From: Curtobacterium sp. MCLR17_032
Lineage (GTDB): Bacteria; Actinomycetota; Actinomycetes; Actinomycetales; Microbacteriaceae
Assembly (NCBI RefSeq): GCF_003234795.2
Contig: NZ_CP126268.1
Coordinates: forward strand, 1,922,001 to 1,986,000
Direction: 5' to 3'
DNA: 64,000 nucleotides
The position numbers were made by a program, and so were the translations under genes. Every line of letters begins with the position of its first letter. The stretch's first letter is position 1. Shown here one piece after another: positions 1 to 7,344 of the stretch. The notes under the pieces are model-generated. The model searched no databases. It had not been told where the DNA came from and worked only from the letters and a program-made list of their open reading frames with translations.

Positions 1-143
1 AGCCAGGGCGACATGGGCCGGCGAGTCGTGGCGTCGGTCCCACCGGCCGCGAGGGCGTGCAGCACTGCCTCCGGCACGACGTCGAGGTGCACGTCGGACT
101 GGTCCGGCTGCGGGTGGTGCCAGGGTGCGTTCGTGATGGTCAT
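1..143 (-). CDS. Unknown protein, N-terminal fragment (cut by window edge)
   Basis: An ATG at the complement of 141-143 opens a frame that stays open to the window edge, giving 47 residues that begin MTITNAPWHHPQPDQSDVHL. The peptide is acidic and polar with no signal peptide or membrane segment. I do not recognise the family. The next gene downstream on the other side is a GNAT acetyltransferase on the same strand, but nothing in this fragment assigns it to that family. There is a weak CAGTCT hexamer 8 nt before the start, so a leaderless start is possible but less clear than for neighbours. Confidence 0.5.
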   Translation of the reverse strand, partial: MTITNAPWHHPQPDQSDVHLDVVPEAVLHALAAGGTDATTRRPMSPW

Positions 144-203
144 CGGTCAGCAGACTGGCACAGCCGGTGCGCACCCGCGGCCCTGATCTCCCGGACCGTC
201 AGC

Positions 204-701
204 TCACCGGACGAGTCGCACGGTGGCGCCGAGTGGCTCGAAGCTCGAGGTGGCGCCGTCGGCGGTGAACCTGTTCCGGCGGTAGAACGCATGGGCTCGA
301 GGATTGTCCGCCGCCACCCACAGCGACGCAGGACGTCCGCCGAGCACCCCGTCGAGGAGCGCTTGACCGGCTCCCGTTCCCTGCGCCCGTTCGAGCACGT
401 AGAGCATGGCGAGTTCCTCTGGGCGGACCGCGTCGGGCTCGACTGCGCGTTGGGCGGCCGCGAACCCGATCACGCCGGTCGGATCCTCGGCCACGGTGGT
501 GGAGAAGACCCCGTCTTCCAGGTACGTCCGCCACATGCCGACTCGTCGGTCGACGTCGAACCAGGGGTTCGTGTCCGGATCCTCGACCAGCCGACCGTAC
601 GTCTCGCGCCATGAGGTCGCGTGCACACGGGCGATGCTCTCGGCGTCCTCGACCGTGGCGGGCCGTGTCACGGTCCCTGCGTCGCCGTCGAGTCGTGCCA
701 T
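204..701 (-). CDS. GNAT family N-acetyltransferase
   Basis: This 165-residue protein has the size and layout of a single-domain GNAT enzyme, which moves an acetyl group from acetyl-CoA to an amine; the substrate is unknown. It opens with a TRPATVEDAESIARVH segment typical of the GNAT beta1-alpha1 region, has the acceptor strand EELAMLYVLERAQGTGAGQAL whose R-x-x-G-x-G/A loop would bind the CoA pyrophosphate, and ends with NPRAHAFYRRNRF, the usual beta5 'N..A..FY...GF' motif. The frame stays open upstream, but the ATG at 701 is chosen because a TACGGT hexamer lies 6 nt before it, which matches the leaderless promoter pattern of many genes here. Confidence 0.85.
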   Translation of the reverse strand: MARLDGDAGTVTRPATVEDAESIARVHATSWRETYGRLVEDPDTNPWFDVDRRVGMWRTYLEDGVFSTTVAEDPTGVIGFAAAQRAVEPDAVRPEELAMLYVLERAQGTGAGQALLDGVLGGRPASLWVAADNPRAHAFYRRNRFTADGATSSFEPLGATVRLVR

Positions 702-707
702 CTCGAG

Positions 708-713
708 ACCGTA
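708..713 (-). promoter_or_regulatory. -10 hexamer TACGGT, leaderless promoter of the GNAT gene
   Basis: TACGGT ends 6 nt before the ATG at 701 on the minus strand. No Shine-Dalgarno sequence fits between them, so transcription would start at or next to the start codon. Confidence 0.6.
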
Positions 714-771
714 GCAACTGCGGCCCCTCGTTGCCCTTGACCGGGCAGCCCGTCGCGATCGCGGTCGTCGG

Positions 772-2001
772 TCAGGAACGCGCGAAGACCCGACCGGATC
801 GCCGCGCAGCCGCCGCGAGGACGGGTTGCGCTGCGGCGAGCGGGACGCAGAGCAGGCCGAGGACCCACCAGGTGCCATTGACGTGCAGGTGTGCGATCAG
901 CTGGGTGCCGACGAGTGGCCCGACCGCGGCGGCGATGCCCCAGCTGATGCCGAAGACCGACATGTACCGAGCGCGCGACGTCGCGGGAGCGATCGCCGCG
1001 ACGAGTGCGGTGGCGTGCCCGAGGAGCACCAGGTCACCGAGGCTCCACACGACCGTCGCAGCGATCAGGCCGGGCAGGTCGACAGCGACTCCGTTGAGGA
1101 CGAAACCGACGCCGAGCACCAGGAAACCGATCGCCAGCGCCGCGAAGTGGCTCCACCGGGTGAGCGGCCCCCGCACCACCAGCGGCTGCCCGAGGACGAT
1201 GACGAGGGCCGAGACGGCGAAGAGCACGCCGACCAGCGACGGCCGGATCCCGTCGGCACGCAGTGTGAGGGGAAGTGCGACGTCGAGCTGCAGGTACAGC
1301 ACGGCGAAGCCCGTGCCGGTGACGAGCATCCCGACGAGCATCGGGTCCCGCCACGGACTCCGCACCACCGCAGCCGGGGTCGACGCACGATCCTCCGGCT
1401 CCTGTCCCCCGCGACGCGGCTGCAACCCGATGAGGACGAGGGTCGCGCACGCCAGGCAGGTCACCGCGTCGACCACGAACAGCAGTCGGAGGTCGACACC
1501 ACCGACGGTCGCTGCGAGGACGCCGGCGAGCACCCCGGCGACGGCGAGTGCAGCTGAGTACAACCCGTAGGCGGCGACCCGGTCGCGGTCGCCCTCGACG
1601 ACGTCGGCGACGAGTGCCTGGGACGGCGGTTCGTAGATCTCGAACGACAGGCCGATGAGCACCGCTGCGGCCGCAGCGGTCACGACGCCGGGTGCCGCCG
1701 CGAGCAGGAGTTGGAACACCGCGGTGAGGGTGAGGCCCCACGCGATGGTGGAGCGGTGGCCGATCCGGTCGCTGAGGAAGCCACCGATCAGTCGCGAGGG
1801 GATCGTCGCCACCCCGAAGAGGGCGACGATCGCTCCGGCAGTCTGCACCTGGACGGAGAAGTCGTCGACCAACACGACGGCGAGGAAGGGCAGCGTGAAG
1901 GCCCCGAGGCGGTTCACGGTCCGGGCAGCGACGAGCAGCCAGACCGCAGGCGGCAGCGCGCGCCATCGCGACGGCACCGCCCGATCCCAGCTCAGATGCA
2001 C
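772..2001 (-). CDS. Major facilitator superfamily transporter
   Basis: The 409-residue product is strongly hydrophobic with about 12 predicted membrane spans split by a charged central loop (around residues 190-215, RRGGQEPEDRASTP), the standard MFS layout. The loop between spans 2 and 3 reads GGFLSDRIGHRS, a good match to the MFS 'G..aDr.Grr' motif A. It probably exports or imports a small molecule using the proton gradient; the substrate cannot be read from sequence, though the general look is of a multidrug-type efflux protein. The start is a GTG placed 6 nt after a TACCGT hexamer, so the message is probably leaderless. It stands alone, with no co-transcribed partner. Confidence 0.85.
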   Translation of the reverse strand: MHLSWDRAVPSRWRALPPAVWLLVAARTVNRLGAFTLPFLAVVLVDDFSVQVQTAGAIVALFGVATIPSRLIGGFLSDRIGHRSTIAWGLTLTAVFQLLLAAAPGVVTAAAAAVLIGLSFEIYEPPSQALVADVVEGDRDRVAAYGLYSAALAVAGVLAGVLAATVGGVDLRLLFVVDAVTCLACATLVLIGLQPRRGGQEPEDRASTPAAVVRSPWRDPMLVGMLVTGTGFAVLYLQLDVALPLTLRADGIRPSLVGVLFAVSALVIVLGQPLVVRGPLTRWSHFAALAIGFLVLGVGFVLNGVAVDLPGLIAATVVWSLGDLVLLGHATALVAAIAPATSRARYMSVFGISWGIAAAVGPLVGTQLIAHLHVNGTWWVLGLLCVPLAAAQPVLAAAARRSGRVFARS

Positions 2002-2007
2002 GCGGTC

Positions 2008-2013
2008 ACGGTA
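2008..2013 (-). promoter_or_regulatory. -10 hexamer TACCGT, leaderless promoter of the MFS gene
   Basis: TACCGT ends 6 nt before the GTG at 2001 on the minus strand, with no room for a ribosome binding site. Confidence 0.6.
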
Positions 2014-2079
2014 CCGAACACCGGAGACAGGCCGGACCGCTCCCTCGACCGGTTCGGCCGTCAGCGCAGCGGCAGGAGG

Positions 2080-2667
2080 TCAGTCCTCCGGGTGCAGGCT
2101 GGCGTCGGCTGGCCCGGTCCGCCAGGCGGTGAAGTGCACGGTGAGGTCGTCGCGTGAGGGCGCGCAGCACATCGGCCCGGCACCGACCTCAGCGTCGGGG
2201 TCCAGGGGTGCCACGCGGACCAGACGCCACGGCTCGTCGTCGACCCGGGCTCGGATGGTCAGGGCGTCGCCGGAGCGGCTGGCGCGGATCGTGACCAGGC
2301 GCCCGTGCCAGTCCGGTACGGGCGCGAGCGACCAGTCCGAGACGCCGCGGGTGACGACGGCGCCGAGGCTGTCCTGGTCGTCGCTGCGTTCGACGCCGGC
2401 CTTGGTCCAGGTGCTGTCGTCGACCTTGACGAAGATGCCGGCCTGGTCGAACTGGGCGGAGAAGTCCAGGTGGAACGACACCTCCATCGCGGTGTCCTGG
2501 GCGAACGGCGCGAGGAGGGCGTGCTCGGTGTCGTGGACGAAGCCGTACGAGGTGATCCGCCAGGCGTCGCTCTCCTCGACCGCCGTGACACGCATCCCGT
2601 CGTCGGACACCTGCACGTGTGCCGGGGCGGTCGTCCAGGTGCCCGCGTTCCAGTCGATGTCGCTCAT
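2080..2667 (-). CDS. DUF1349 domain-containing protein
   Basis: This 195-residue protein matches the DUF1349 family (concanavalin-like beta-sandwich proteins sometimes linked to sugar metabolism). Typical family stretches visible are the start W.AGTW near residues 6-11, SDAWRITSYGFVHDT around residues 33-47, and QFDQAGIFVKVDDSTWTKAG around residues 72-91, which is the family core. The C-terminal GAGPMCCAPSRDDLTVHF is also characteristic. No signal peptide, so it is cytosolic. Its biochemical role is unknown; ligand binding to a carbohydrate is a family-based guess. It starts at an ATG 7 nt after TACATT and diverges from the next GNAT gene across only 59 bp. Confidence 0.85.
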   Translation of the reverse strand: MSDIDWNAGTWTTAPAHVQVSDDGMRVTAVEESDAWRITSYGFVHDTEHALLAPFAQDTAMEVSFHLDFSAQFDQAGIFVKVDDSTWTKAGVERSDDQDSLGAVVTRGVSDWSLAPVPDWHGRLVTIRASRSGDALTIRARVDDEPWRLVRVAPLDPDAEVGAGPMCCAPSRDDLTVHFTAWRTGPADASLHPED

Positions 2668-2674
2668 GCCACTG

Positions 2675-2680
2675 AATGTA
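2675..2680 (-). promoter_or_regulatory. -10 hexamer TACATT, leaderless promoter of the DUF1349 gene
   Basis: TACATT ends 7 nt before the ATG at 2667. It sits in the 59-bp divergent gap shared with the GNAT gene starting at 2727. Confidence 0.6.
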
Positions 2681-2714
2681 CGGCCTCGGCGAGGACGACC
2701 GGGCTCCGGCTCCG

Positions 2715-2720
2715 TACGAT
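2715..2720 (+). promoter_or_regulatory. -10 hexamer TACGAT, leaderless promoter of the second GNAT gene
   Basis: TACGAT ends 6 nt before the GTG at 2727 on the plus strand; no Shine-Dalgarno sequence is present. Confidence 0.6.
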
Positions 2721-2726
2721 CGACGT

Positions 2727-3227
2727 GTGCCGTCGATCCGCTCCGCCCGTCCGCCCGACGCCGCCACGATCGAGGCCATCGAGAACGACGCCGACCAACT
2801 GCTCGTGGAACGGCTCCACCCCGGGTCTTGGCCGACCGCGGCCCCCGGCTCCGACCGTCTGGCGCAGCCTGGCTTCGTGCTCGTCGTCACGCTCGACGAC
2901 GGGGACGTCGTCGGGTTCGCGCACGTGGTCGAGGTGGACGGCCTGTGCCACCTCGAACAGCTCTCGGTACGCCCGGAACACGCCCGCCGGGGGCTGGGGC
3001 GGAGGCTCGTCACGGCCTCGGCGGACCGCGCCCGGCTGCTCGGGTACGAACGCATCACCCTGCGGACGTACGCGGACGTCCCGTGGAACGCCCCCTTCTA
3101 CCGGTCTGTCGGCTTCGTCGAGGAGGAGCCCGTCACGGCGTTCCACCGCTCGCTCGTCGAGACCGAGCACCGGCTCGGCCTCGACCGGTACGGACGGCGC
3201 GTGCAGATGGCCGCCGACCTGACCTGA
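2727..3227 (+). CDS. GNAT family N-acetyltransferase
   Basis: A 166-residue single-domain acetyltransferase. The N-terminus IRSARPPDAATIEAIE is the usual GNAT opening. The central strand LEQLSVRPEHARRGLGRRLV carries the Q/R-x-x-G-x-G/A acetyl-CoA loop (RRGLGRR), and WNAPFYRSVGF near the C-terminus is the conserved 'N..FY...GF' motif. The acceptor is unknown. An in-frame ATG exists further upstream at 2676, but the GTG at 2727 is preferred because it follows TACGAT by 6 nt and because the family domain begins right after it. It is transcribed away from the DUF1349 gene. Confidence 0.85.
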   Translation: MPSIRSARPPDAATIEAIENDADQLLVERLHPGSWPTAAPGSDRLAQPGFVLVVTLDDGDVVGFAHVVEVDGLCHLEQLSVRPEHARRGLGRRLVTASADRARLLGYERITLRTYADVPWNAPFYRSVGFVEEEPVTAFHRSLVETEHRLGLDRYGRRVQMAADLT

Positions 3228-3313
3228 CGCGTCGCGGGCGCACCCGGCCACCGCCGTACCCGGCCGCCGGCCCGTCAGGGCTCGGCGCCGTTGCCGAACG
3301 ATCAGCCCGCGCG

Positions 3314-3676
3314 CTAGGCCTTCTCGTCCACGAGCGCCACGAACCGGCTGCCGACGCCCTCGACCTCGTGCCGCACGAAGCCCGCCGTCGGCTCGGGTGC
3401 CTGGTACGGCGCGTGGTAATCGCACATCAGGTGGTCCCAGTCCGGCCACCACTTCTTCGGCCGCGCCTCTTCCGAGTACCCGCACACCACGCAGTCCAGG
3501 CGTACCCACACCTTCTTCGCACCCGTCCGGTTCGCGCGGGACTGCACCAGCCACGCCGGCGGGTCCTGCTCGATCGCCGTGAGCTCGGCCTCGCTGAGAC
3601 GCGTGGGGATCCCGTGGTGGGTCGCCATCTCGAGCGTGATGTCGAGTCGGACGGCGGCGTCGCGTCGGGAGAGCAT
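3314..3676 (-). CDS. Conserved-looking protein of unknown function with possible zinc site
   Basis: A 120-residue soluble protein that I do not recognise. It contains C62-x2-C65 and C85-x2-H88 (DCVVCGYS and LMCDYHAP), a spacing compatible with a structural zinc-binding knuckle, separated by a tryptophan-rich stretch (KKWWPDWDH). It has no membrane segment. The ATG at 3676 follows TAGGCT by 6 nt, the same leaderless layout as its neighbours, which supports it being a real gene. It is a lone gene between the GNAT gene and the RNA methyltransferase gene, both spaced clearly from it. Confidence 0.7.
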   Translation of the reverse strand: MLSRRDAAVRLDITLEMATHHGIPTRLSEAELTAIEQDPPAWLVQSRANRTGAKKVWVRLDCVVCGYSEEARPKKWWPDWDHLMCDYHAPYQAPEPTAGFVRHEVEGVGSRFVALVDEKA

Positions 3677-3682
3677 CCGACC

Positions 3683-3688
3683 AGCCTA
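3683..3688 (-). promoter_or_regulatory. -10 hexamer TAGGCT, leaderless promoter
   Basis: TAGGCT ends 6 nt before the ATG at 3676 on the minus strand. Confidence 0.55.
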
Positions 3689-3716
3689 TTTCAGGAGCGG
3701 TCGACCGGACAGCAGC

Positions 3717-4532
3717 TCAGCGTGCCCGCTGCGCGTGCGCGACCGCCCAGAGCCCGACGGCGCTCGCCGCGGCCACGTTGAGCGAGTCGACGCCGTGGTG
3801 CATCGGGATCCGCACCGTGGTGTCGGCCGCAGCGACCGCGGCCGGGGTCAGGCCCTGCCCCTCGGTGCCCATCACCAGGGCGACCCGTTCTGGCACGTCG
3901 GCGACGAACTCCTCCAGGTCGACGGAGCGGTCGGTGAGCGCCATCGCGGCGACGTGGAAGCCCTGCGCACGGAGGTCCTCCCCCGCGGCCGGCCACTCCC
4001 CGATGCGCGTCCACGGCACCTGCAGCACGGTTCCCATGCTGACGCGGACACTGCGGCGGTAGAGCGGGTCGGCGCAGCGCGGGCTCACCAGGACGGCGTC
4101 CGCACCGAGACCGGCGACGCTGCGGAAGACCGCACCGACGTTCGTGTGGTCGACGATGTCCTCGAGGACGACGACGAGCCGGGCGTCGCGCACGACGTCT
4201 GCGACGGTGGGCAGCTCGGGTCGGTGCATGGCCGCGATCGCGCCGCGGTGCATCCGGAACCCGGTGAGCTGCTCGAGCAGCGCGTCCGACCCGACGAAGA
4301 CCGGGCCGTCGTGCTCGTCGACCAGCGGGAGCACGCTGTCCAGCCACTTCTCCTGCACCAGCACGCTGCGCGGCACGTGGCCGGCACGGACGGCGCGCTC
4401 GATGACGGTGTTCGACTCGGCGATGTACAGGCCGCCCTCGGGCTCCGTCACGCGGCGGAGCGCCACGTCGGTGAGCCGGGCGAAGTCGTCCAGGCGCGGG
4501 TCGTCGAGGGAGTCGATGCGGACAGGGTGCAC
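3717..4532 (-). CDS. TrmH/SpoU family RNA 2'-O-methyltransferase
   Basis: A 271-residue SPOUT methyltransferase that would transfer a methyl group from S-adenosylmethionine to a ribose 2'-OH in tRNA or rRNA. The N-terminal third (through GLYIAESNTVIERAVRAG) resembles the RNA-binding substrate domain of SpoU enzymes. The catalytic domain shows the three SpoU motifs: motif 1 as VLEDIVDHTNVGAVFRS, motif 2 as ALVMGTEGQGL, and motif 3 as IPMHHGVDSLNVAAASAV. Motif 1 Asn and Arg and the knot glycine are present, so it should be active. The target nucleotide cannot be told. The GTG at 4532 is the most plausible start: the reading frame upstream has no family similarity and runs antisense through the sirtuin gene. 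Confidence 0.85.
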   Translation of the reverse strand: MHPVRIDSLDDPRLDDFARLTDVALRRVTEPEGGLYIAESNTVIERAVRAGHVPRSVLVQEKWLDSVLPLVDEHDGPVFVGSDALLEQLTGFRMHRGAIAAMHRPELPTVADVVRDARLVVVLEDIVDHTNVGAVFRSVAGLGADAVLVSPRCADPLYRRSVRVSMGTVLQVPWTRIGEWPAAGEDLRAQGFHVAAMALTDRSVDLEEFVADVPERVALVMGTEGQGLTPAAVAAADTTVRIPMHHGVDSLNVAAASAVGLWAVAHAQRAR

Positions 4533-4615
4533 GGTGCTCGTTCCGGTCGGGAGGATCGTGGTCGGGTCGCGGACGTCGACCCGGGGAAGGACCGGGGACG
4601 CTCGGCGGTTGAGGG

Positions 4616-4621
4616 TACCGT
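4616..4621 (+). promoter_or_regulatory. -10 hexamer TACCGT, leaderless promoter of the sirtuin gene
   Basis: TACCGT ends 7 nt before the ATG at 4629 on the plus strand. Confidence 0.6.
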
Positions 4622-4628
4622 GGACACG

Positions 4629-5534
4629 ATGGCGACGAGCGACGGCACAACGACCAACGGTGCGCCCGACGCGGGGACCGACGGGCTGGCGACCGACGAG
4701 ACCGTCACCGACGTCGACCGGGCGGTCGCGGTCCTCCGCGGCAAGCGGGTCGCCGTCCTGACCGGCGCCGGCGTCAGCACCGACTCCGGCATCCCCGACT
4801 ACCGCGGCGAGGGTCGGGTCGTCCGGAAGCCGATGACGTTCCAGGAGTTCCTGGCCGACCCCGCCAAGCGCCAGCGCTACTGGGCAGGCTCGCACCTCGG
4901 CTGGCGGACCTTCGCCGCCGCGCGGCCGAACGACGGGCACCGGGCGCTCGCCGCGCTCGAGTCCGCGGGGGTCGTCAGCGGGATCGTCACCCAGAACGTC
5001 GACGGCCTGCACCTGCGTGCCGGCTCCCGTCGGGTGGTCGAGATCCACGGTTCGATGGACCGCGCCGTGTGCCTGACCTGCGGGCAGGTGTTCTCCCGCG
5101 CCGACCTGGCCGCCGTCCTGGACCGCGAGAACCCGTGGATCGACGAGCCCGGGTCCGTGCAGCTGCAGCCCGACGGCGACGTCGAGATCACCGACGTCGA
5201 GCGCTTCCGGGTGCCGGACTGCACGGTGTGCGGCGGCGTGCTGAAGCCGGACGTGGTGTTCTTCGGCGAGTTCGTCCCCGCCGAGAAGTTCCGCGAGGCC
5301 GTGTCGATCGTGGCCGAGGCCGACGCCCTGCTCGTGGTCGGCTCGTCGCTGACGGTGAACTCCGGCGTCCGCCTGCTCGACCACGCCACCCGGCGGAAGC
5401 ACCCGGTCGTCATCGTGAACCGTGGTGCGACCCGCAGCGACCGCCGGGCCGCGGTGAAGATCGACGCGGGCACGACGGAGACCCTGGTCGAACTCGCGGC
5501 GCGGCTCACCGCGTCTGCGATGATCGACGGGTGA
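4629..5534 (+). CDS. NAD-dependent protein deacylase, sirtuin family
   Basis: A 301-residue SIR2-family protein that removes acyl groups from lysine using NAD. Residues 46-60 (GAGVSTDSGIPDYRG) form the NAD-binding motif; TQNVD at 121-125 and the catalytic His140 in EIHGS are present. Four zinc-ligand cysteines are visible at 148, 151, 198 and 201. VGSSLTV later in the chain binds NAD ribose. The first 28 residues are low-complexity (T/G/D-rich) and outside the domain, but the ATG at 4629 follows TACCGT by 7 nt, which supports it as the true start. The last four bases overlap the start of the next gene (GTGA), so the two are probably translated together. Confidence 0.9.
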   Translation: MATSDGTTTNGAPDAGTDGLATDETVTDVDRAVAVLRGKRVAVLTGAGVSTDSGIPDYRGEGRVVRKPMTFQEFLADPAKRQRYWAGSHLGWRTFAAARPNDGHRALAALESAGVVSGIVTQNVDGLHLRAGSRRVVEIHGSMDRAVCLTCGQVFSRADLAAVLDRENPWIDEPGSVQLQPDGDVEITDVERFRVPDCTVCGGVLKPDVVFFGEFVPAEKFREAVSIVAEADALLVVGSSLTVNSGVRLLDHATRRKHPVVIVNRGATRSDRRAAVKIDAGTTETLVELAARLTASAMIDG

Positions 5535-6169
5535 CGACGCTCCTCTACCTGGTCCGCCACGGCGAGACCGACTGGAACCGGCAACGACGCATCCAGGGGT
5601 CGACGGACGTGCCGCTCAACGACACCGGTCGACGACAGGCCGCCGAGACCGCCGTGCTGCTCGCCCGCCGTCGCTTCGACGCCGTCGTCTCGTCGCCCCT
5701 GTCCCGCGCGTCCGAGACCGGCACGATCATCGCCACGCACCTCGGGCTCGCCGAGCCGTCGACGTACGACGGGCTCCGGGAACGCTCCTACGGCGACGCC
5801 GAGGGGCTCACGCACCCCGAGATCGAGGCCCGTTGGCCGCACGACGCGGTGCCGGGCCGCGAGTCACGGGCAGCCCTGCTCGACCGGGTGACCGAGACGC
5901 TCGCCGAGATCGCCGTCCGCTTCGACGCCGGTGCGGTGGTCGTCGCGACCCACGGCGCGGTCATCCGGACCGTGGTCGACGCCGCGGCGCCGGGCACGAT
6001 CGAACGCTCAACCGTCCCCATCAGGAACGGTTCAGTGCACTCGTTCCGGTGGGACCCGGAACGCTTCCGTGCCGAGCTGGTCCGTTCCGACGACCCGATC
6101 GAGGACGTCTCGGACGCGCCGGGCCGGTACGCGTTCGAGTACCAGAACCCGCTCGAACGCCGCGGCTGA
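5531..6169 (+). CDS. Histidine phosphatase family protein (phosphoglycerate mutase-like)
   Basis: A 212-residue branch 1 histidine phosphatase. It opens with LVRHGETDWN, in which H10 of the RHGE motif is the phospho-accepting histidine, and has the second catalytic histidine in VVATHGAVIR. GSTDVPLNDTGRRQA and SSPLSRASETG are standard family segments. The substrate is probably a small phosphorylated metabolite; it is more like broad-specificity phosphatases than glycolytic phosphoglycerate mutase. The GTG start overlaps the sirtuin stop by 4 bp (GTGA), indicating translational coupling and one transcript. Confidence 0.9.
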   Translation: MTTLLYLVRHGETDWNRQRRIQGSTDVPLNDTGRRQAAETAVLLARRRFDAVVSSPLSRASETGTIIATHLGLAEPSTYDGLRERSYGDAEGLTHPEIEARWPHDAVPGRESRAALLDRVTETLAEIAVRFDAGAVVVATHGAVIRTVVDAAAPGTIERSTVPIRNGSVHSFRWDPERFRAELVRSDDPIEDVSDAPGRYAFEYQNPLERRG

Positions 6170-6175
6170 CCCGGC

Positions 6176-6391
6176 TCAGATCCCGGAGCCGCCGGTGTAT
6201 CCGGTCCCGCCCGCGGTCCGCGCGGCCTGCGCCTCGGCGACCCGCAGGTCGTGGTCCGACGCCCCGGTGCCGTGCTGCACCCCGGCGTCCGGCAGGTCGC
6301 GCAGCAGACGTGCTCGGCGGCGGTCGGCTACCGCCATGCCGACGGCGACCGCCACGATGACGACACCGACGGCGATGAGTGTGATGAGCAT
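6176..6391 (-). CDS. Small single-span membrane protein, unknown function
   Basis: From the ATG at 6391 this gives 71 residues: a hydrophobic segment from residue 1 (LITLIAVGVVIVAVAVGMAV) followed by a basic, then mixed cytosolic tail ending GTGYTGGSGI. The frame is also open from a GTG at 6436, but that GTG lies inside the likely -10 hexamer (TACGGT, 6435-6440), and the extra 15 codons overlap a partial copy of the dispersed GGGAGGCCCGT repeat. I therefore place the start at 6391, preceded by GGGGGAG as ribosome binding site. The family is unknown to me. It diverges from the next membrane protein gene. Confidence 0.55.
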   Translation of the reverse strand: MLITLIAVGVVIVAVAVGMAVADRRRARLLRDLPDAGVQHGTGASDHDLRVAEAQAARTAGGTGYTGGSGI

Positions 6392-6402
6392 GGCTCCCCC
6401 GT

Positions 6403-6424
6403 CCGACGGGAGGCCCGTGCCCCC
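6403..6424. repeat. Partial copy of the GGGAGGCCCGT palindromic repeat family
   Basis: The segment carries GACGGGAGGCCCGTGCCC, the left arm found in the intergenic palindromes, but the right arm is missing. It lies in the presumed 5' leader of the small membrane protein gene. Confidence 0.5.
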
Positions 6425-6434
6425 GTCCGTCTCC

Positions 6435-6440
6435 ACCGTA
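6435..6440 (-). promoter_or_regulatory. -10 hexamer TACGGT for the small membrane protein gene
   Basis: TACGGT on the minus strand would start a transcript near 6429, about 38 nt before the preferred ATG at 6391. It is divergent from the TACGCT hexamer at 6474. Confidence 0.45.
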
Positions 6441-6473
6441 GCGTGACCGAGAGCGCCCGACCAGGGCGCGGAC

Positions 6474-6479
6474 TACGCT
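6474..6479 (+). promoter_or_regulatory. -10 hexamer TACGCT for the 248-residue membrane protein gene
   Basis: TACGCT predicts a start near 6486, giving a leader of about 45 nt with GAGGTGA before the GTG at 6531. Confidence 0.45.
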
Positions 6480-6530
6480 CCGGTGGACGGTGCGGTCCGA
6501 GCAACGGTCCGGCCGCTGCGAGGTGACGCT

Positions 6531-7277
6531 GTGAGCGCTGGTGGACGACACACCGACGGTCCCCGCGGCCGTGATCCGTGGGATGACGACGACGACCTCG
6601 ACGCCGCGTTCGGTCCGGACACCGCCTCGATGCGTGCCCTGTCCCGGCCCGAACGGGTCCGCGCCGGCACGGCGGTCGTCCTCGGCGTCGTCGTGGTCGC
6701 CGTGGTGCTCGTCGTCGTCCTCGGCGTCATCCTGTCCGGCGTCCAGCGCGGTGTCGGCGGGGTGTTCCCGCAGCCGGAGGGCGACCGTGCCCGGTTCGTG
6801 GCGGCGGCGTCGGCCCTGCCGGGCGTCAGCGCGGTCGAACGGGCCCGGACCGAGAAGACCTCGTTCGCAGGCTACGACGTGACCGCCCTCGTCCGCGCCG
6901 ACCCGGAACTCGGTGCGGAGGACCGTCGGGCCCTCGTCTCCGCCGTCAGCAGCGCAGCCGCCGACAGCTCGGGCTCGGGCGTCCGGATCTGGGCCGAGGT
7001 GGACTTCGGGACCCGGCAGGTCGGGGTCTCCGACTCCGAGGAGTCCAGTCAGCGGCGACTGCGGTTGGCCGAGCGGCTCAGCGCGATCGGGGGTGTGCTC
7101 GGGGTCGCCTGCACGTTCGAGGCCCGGTCGGACGGACGGTCCGACGAGCCCGCCGCCCAGCGGGTGACGGTGCGGTCAGCGGGTCTCGGCGTCGGGTTCG
7201 CCGCGGTCGCCGCCGCTGCCGAGCAGGTGGGTGACGAGGTCTTCCCGGGCGTCCAGGTGCAGACGGTCCACCCCTGA
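6531..7277 (+). CDS. Membrane-anchored protein of unknown function
   Basis: A 248-residue protein with a short acidic cytosolic N-terminus (WDDDDDLDAAFG), one strong membrane span around residues 47-72 (VVLGVVVVAVVLVVVLGVIL) and an extracytoplasmic domain of about 170 residues. The outer domain repeats an alpha/beta look (RARFVAAASALPGVSAVERAR) and may be a small folded domain, but I do not recognise it. The GTG at 6531 is chosen over an in-frame GTG at 6483 because GAGGTGA sits 6 nt upstream and because the TACGCT promoter leaves no room for the earlier start. It converges on a glycosyltransferase gene across a short tandem repeat. Confidence 0.65.
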   Translation: MSAGGRHTDGPRGRDPWDDDDDLDAAFGPDTASMRALSRPERVRAGTAVVLGVVVVAVVLVVVLGVILSGVQRGVGGVFPQPEGDRARFVAAASALPGVSAVERARTEKTSFAGYDVTALVRADPELGAEDRRALVSAVSSAAADSSGSGVRIWAEVDFGTRQVGVSDSEESSQRRLRLAERLSAIGGVLGVACTFEARSDGRSDEPAAQRVTVRSAGLGVGFAAVAAAAEQVGDEVFPGVQVQTVHP

Positions 7278-7328
7278 CGTCGCGGGAGCTGACGTCGCGG
7301 GAGCTGACGTCGCGGGAGCTGACGTCGG
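7274..7328. repeat. 15-bp tandem repeat, three and a half copies
   Basis: The unit CTGACGTCGCGGGAG is repeated exactly at 7274, 7289 and 7304 with a partial copy from 7319. Each unit contains the palindrome GACGTC. The first copy includes the stop codon of the preceding membrane protein gene. It lies between convergent genes. Confidence 0.9.
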
Positions 7329-7344
7329 ACGCTCGCGGCCACGC

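Noticed and set aside
6392..6436. Upstream GTG start of the small membrane protein
   Set aside because: The GTG is inside the presumed -10 hexamer and the extra codons come from a partial palindromic repeat.
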